From: JBOFWL01 sp051653605
GTDB taxonomy: Bacteria; Spirochaetota; Brevinematia; Brevinematales; Brevinemataceae
Length of the DNA stretch: 8,094 nucleotides
Reading direction: 5' to 3'
NCBI GenBank assembly: GCA_051653605.1
Contig: JBOFWL010000059.1
Span: 1 to 8,094, forward strand
Positions 6,184 to 8,094 of the stretch are shown piece after piece. The notes beneath the pieces are model-generated. The model saw only the letters and a program-made list of their open reading frames with translations, searched no databases and had not been told where the DNA came from. Each line of letters begins with the position of its first letter. Position 1 is the first letter of the stretch. Made by a program: the position numbers and the translations under genes.

Positions 6184-7647
6184 ATGGAATTGATATTAAA
6201 AGCTAAAGACATTCGTGTGGAATTCACAGGGCGAGATGTTTTAGATATAGATGAATTAGAAGTATATGATTATGACCGTATTGGTTTAGTAGGAGCAAAT
6301 GGTGCAGGGAAAAGCACTTTACTCAGGGTGCTTTTAGGGGAATTAACTCCAGCAGGATGTAAAATGAATCGTCTGGGTGAACTTGCTTATATCCCTCAGT
6401 TGGACGAAGTAAGTTTGCAGGAGGAAAAAGATTTTGCACTTGTAGGCAAGCTGGGTGTTGAGCAATTAGATATACAGACCATGAGCGGTGGTGAAGAAAC
6501 AAGACTTAAAATAGCACAGGCTTTATCAGCACAAGTACATGGTATTTTAGCCGATGAACCTACCAGTCATTTAGACCGTGAAGGAATTGATTTTCTAATT
6601 GGACAGCTAAAATATTTTACAGGTGCACTGTTAGTTATTAGCCATGACCGATATTTTCTTGATGAGGTAGTAGATAAAATATGGGAACTGAAAGATGGAA
6701 AAATCACTGAGTATTGGGGAAACTATTCTGATTTTCTTCGCCAGAAAGAGGAAGAACGCAAGAGCCAGGCAGCAGAATACGAACAATTTGTTGCGGAACG
6801 TGGCCGATTGGAAAGGGCTGCGGAGGAAAAGCGAAAACAGGCTCGTAAAATAGAACAGAAGGCAAAAGGTGCTTCAAAAAAACAAAACACTGAAGGCGGA
6901 GGACGTTTAGCTCATCAAAAATCAATAGGAAGTAAGGAAAAAAAGTTGCATAATGCCGCTAAATCCCTAGACCATAGGATTGCGGCCTTAGGAAATGTAG
7001 AAGCTCCAGAAGACATTCGCAGGATTCGTTTCAGGCAAAGTGATGCATTGGCACTCTACAATCCATATCCTATTGTCGGTACGGAAATTACTAAAATATT
7101 TGGGGATAAGATACTGTTTGAAAAAGCATCTTTTCATATTCCCCTAGGAGCAAAAGTGGCGCTAACTGGTGGCAATGGAACAGGAAAAACAACTTTAATC
7201 CAAATGATGTTAAACCATGAAGATGGAATTTCTATTTCACCTAAGGCAAAAATAGGTTACTTTGCACAAAATAGTTACAAGTACAACGGTAATCAGAAAG
7301 TCCTAGAGTTTATGCAGGAGGATTGTGATTACAATGTTTCAGAAATTCGTTCAGTTCTAGCATCAATGGGGCTTAAACAAAACGATATTGGAAAAAGCTT
7401 ATCTGCTTTAAGCGGCGGAGAAATTATTAAATTGTTGCTGGCTAAAATGCTTATGGGTAGATATAACATCCTGCTAATGGATGAACCGAGCAACTTCCTT
7501 GACATACCAAGCTTAGAGGCTTTGGAAATATTAATGAAGGAGTATGCTGGAACTATAGTGTTTATCACACATGACAAACGGCTACTCGATAATGTGGCTG
7601 ATGTGGTTTATGAAATTAGCGATAAGAAAATAAATCTGAAACATTAA
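6184..7647 (+). CDS. msr(D): Msr(D) ABC-F ribosomal protection protein
   Basis: This 487-residue cytoplasmic ABC-F ATPase binds the ribosomal E site and displaces macrolides, ketolides and streptogramin B from the exit tunnel. It is a translation factor, not a membrane pump. Two ABC domains are complete. The first has Walker A GANGAGKST (37-45), signature SGGEE (101-105), Walker B with E125 and switch H154. The second has Walker A GGNGTGKTT (329-337), signature LSGGE (409-413), Walker B with E434 and switch H463. The lysine/arginine/glutamate-rich interdomain linker (about 185-285) is the part that reaches the peptidyl transferase centre. It has no transmembrane segments. The ATG follows AGGAGG (6171-6176) by seven bases. 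Length, start MELILKAKDIRVEF and end KKINLKH match msr(D) (also called mel). It is transcribed with mef and has its own leader peptide control. Confidence 0.95.
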   Translation: MELILKAKDIRVEFTGRDVLDIDELEVYDYDRIGLVGANGAGKSTLLRVLLGELTPAGCKMNRLGELAYIPQLDEVSLQEEKDFALVGKLGVEQLDIQTMSGGEETRLKIAQALSAQVHGILADEPTSHLDREGIDFLIGQLKYFTGALLVISHDRYFLDEVVDKIWELKDGKITEYWGNYSDFLRQKEEERKSQAAEYEQFVAERGRLERAAEEKRKQARKIEQKAKGASKKQNTEGGGRLAHQKSIGSKEKKLHNAAKSLDHRIAALGNVEAPEDIRRIRFRQSDALALYNPYPIVGTEITKIFGDKILFEKASFHIPLGAKVALTGGNGTGKTTLIQMMLNHEDGISISPKAKIGYFAQNSYKYNGNQKVLEFMQEDCDYNVSEIRSVLASMGLKQNDIGKSLSALSGGEIIKLLLAKMLMGRYNILLMDEPSNFLDIPSLEALEILMKEYAGTIVFITHDKRLLDNVADVVYEISDKKINLKH

Positions 7648-7656
7648 ATTTAAGGT

Positions 7657-7693
7657 AGTCGCCGGTCAATGTAGTCTATACTGGCTGGCGGCT
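7657..7693 (+). repeat. Stem-loop after msr(D), possible weak terminator
   Basis: The arms GTCGCCGGTCA (7658-7668) and TGGCTGGCGGC (7682-7692) form eleven base pairs including three G:U pairs, extended by A-T at 7657/7693. A further GTA (7671-7673) with TAC (7679-7681) can form in the loop. No T run follows directly; the nearest is at about 7717-7723. It may terminate poorly or protect the 3' end of the msr(D) transcript. Confidence 0.5.
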
Positions 7694-7778
7694 CCATTGT
7701 TAAAAAGTATAAAGACTTTTTTTCTTTGGCAAGAATTAATGTATACTAAAATAATTTTAATAAGGAGTATTAAAATCA

Positions 7779-8094
7779 ATGAGAGATATCGAAATAAAAG
7801 AGAATATACTATTTCAGATAGACATGTGCTGGCAACTTTATCTTTATCACACAGAGAATCTAAAGGAGACAGAGGCACTTTGGACATTCAGTCCCATGGG
7901 TCTGCAGATACGAAGGCAAGACGATGGATGGAGTATAGATTGGCCTGAAATCGAAAGTTACGAGATTGGACCGTCCAGTATTGCATGGATTATGTGGCAT
8001 ATTATATATTGGTGGCGCACTACGTTAGATTACAATTTTGGAGATGGTACCTTGAAAAAGGAAGACATTACTTGGCCTGGAAGTGTTGAAAAAG
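7779..8094 (+). CDS. DinB-superfamily protein, 5' part (runs off the window)
   Basis: The frame starts at the ATG at 7779, eleven bases after AAGGAG (7762-7767), and stays open for 105 codons to the window end. It resembles DinB/YfiT-like proteins, four-helix-bundle metal-binding enzymes, some of which transfer bacillithiol or mycothiol to small molecules. The visible hallmarks are the first amphipathic helix (ENILFQIDMCWQLY), a TFSPMGLQIRRQDDGW turn, and SIAWIMWHIIYWWRTTLDY at about residues 67-85, where H74 would be the first metal ligand. The other two histidines expected in the family lie beyond the window. A possible -10, TATACT (7742-7747), lies upstream without a good -35. Its place behind msr(D) suggests resistance-element cargo, but a link to macrolides is not shown. 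The DinB family is unrelated to DNA polymerase IV. Confidence 0.7.
   Translation, partial: MRDIEIKENILFQIDMCWQLYLYHTENLKETEALWTFSPMGLQIRRQDDGWSIDWPEIESYEIGPSSIAWIMWHIIYWWRTTLDYNFGDGTLKKEDITWPGSVEK

Noticed and set aside
7697..7948. An 83-residue open frame downstream of msr(D)
   Set aside because: It lacks family resemblance and overlaps the DinB-like gene in another frame, which has a better ribosome binding site and recognisable protein features.

Overview
The window comes from a low-GC Gram-positive bacterium, most likely a gut-type Clostridia (Lachnospiraceae-like). The signs are AT-rich DNA, AGGAGG-type ribosome binding sites before almost every gene, a Firmicutes-style PC4/YdbC protein, and the large serine recombinases common in clostridial mobile elements. 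All genes I can support read on the + strand. The host assignment is an inference from style, not from a marker gene.

Positions 1-1215 are the end of an accessory, probably defence-related, operon. It holds the C-terminal part of a type I restriction HsdR subunit, a complete small YdbC/PC4-like single-stranded-DNA-binding protein, and a CoiA-like zinc-ribbon protein whose frame ends abruptly where recombinase sequence begins (about 1205-1219).

Positions 1208-4470 are a serine recombinase module of three genes. The first has lost its catalytic N-terminus and carries an in-frame TGA at 1922-1924, where the fourth zinc-ribbon cysteine should be. The second (139 aa) is a recombinase-domain protein without a catalytic domain. 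The third (526 aa) looks intact, with the catalytic serine, a zinc ribbon and a coiled coil. A strong intrinsic terminator closes the module at 4433-4470.

Positions 4484-7692 are a macrolide resistance unit of the mef/msr(D) (MEGA/Tn1207) type. It has an extended -10 promoter, the leader peptide MTASMRLR, a long leader RNA with several terminator-like hairpins, the efflux transporter Mef, a second leader peptide MYLIFM with competing hairpins, and the ABC-F ribosome protection protein Msr(D). The two leader peptides act as macrolide sensors: in this family, drug-dependent ribosome stalling on them relieves transcription attenuation. Mef exports the drug and Msr(D) dislodges it from the ribosome.

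Positions 7779-8094 are the start of a DinB-superfamily protein that runs off the window.

I did not find a clearly new system. The points most worth attention are the close fusion of the recombinase terminator to the mef promoter, the decayed first recombinase joined to a broken CoiA-like gene, and the complete two-stage macrolide-sensing leader architecture in what looks like a clostridial setting.
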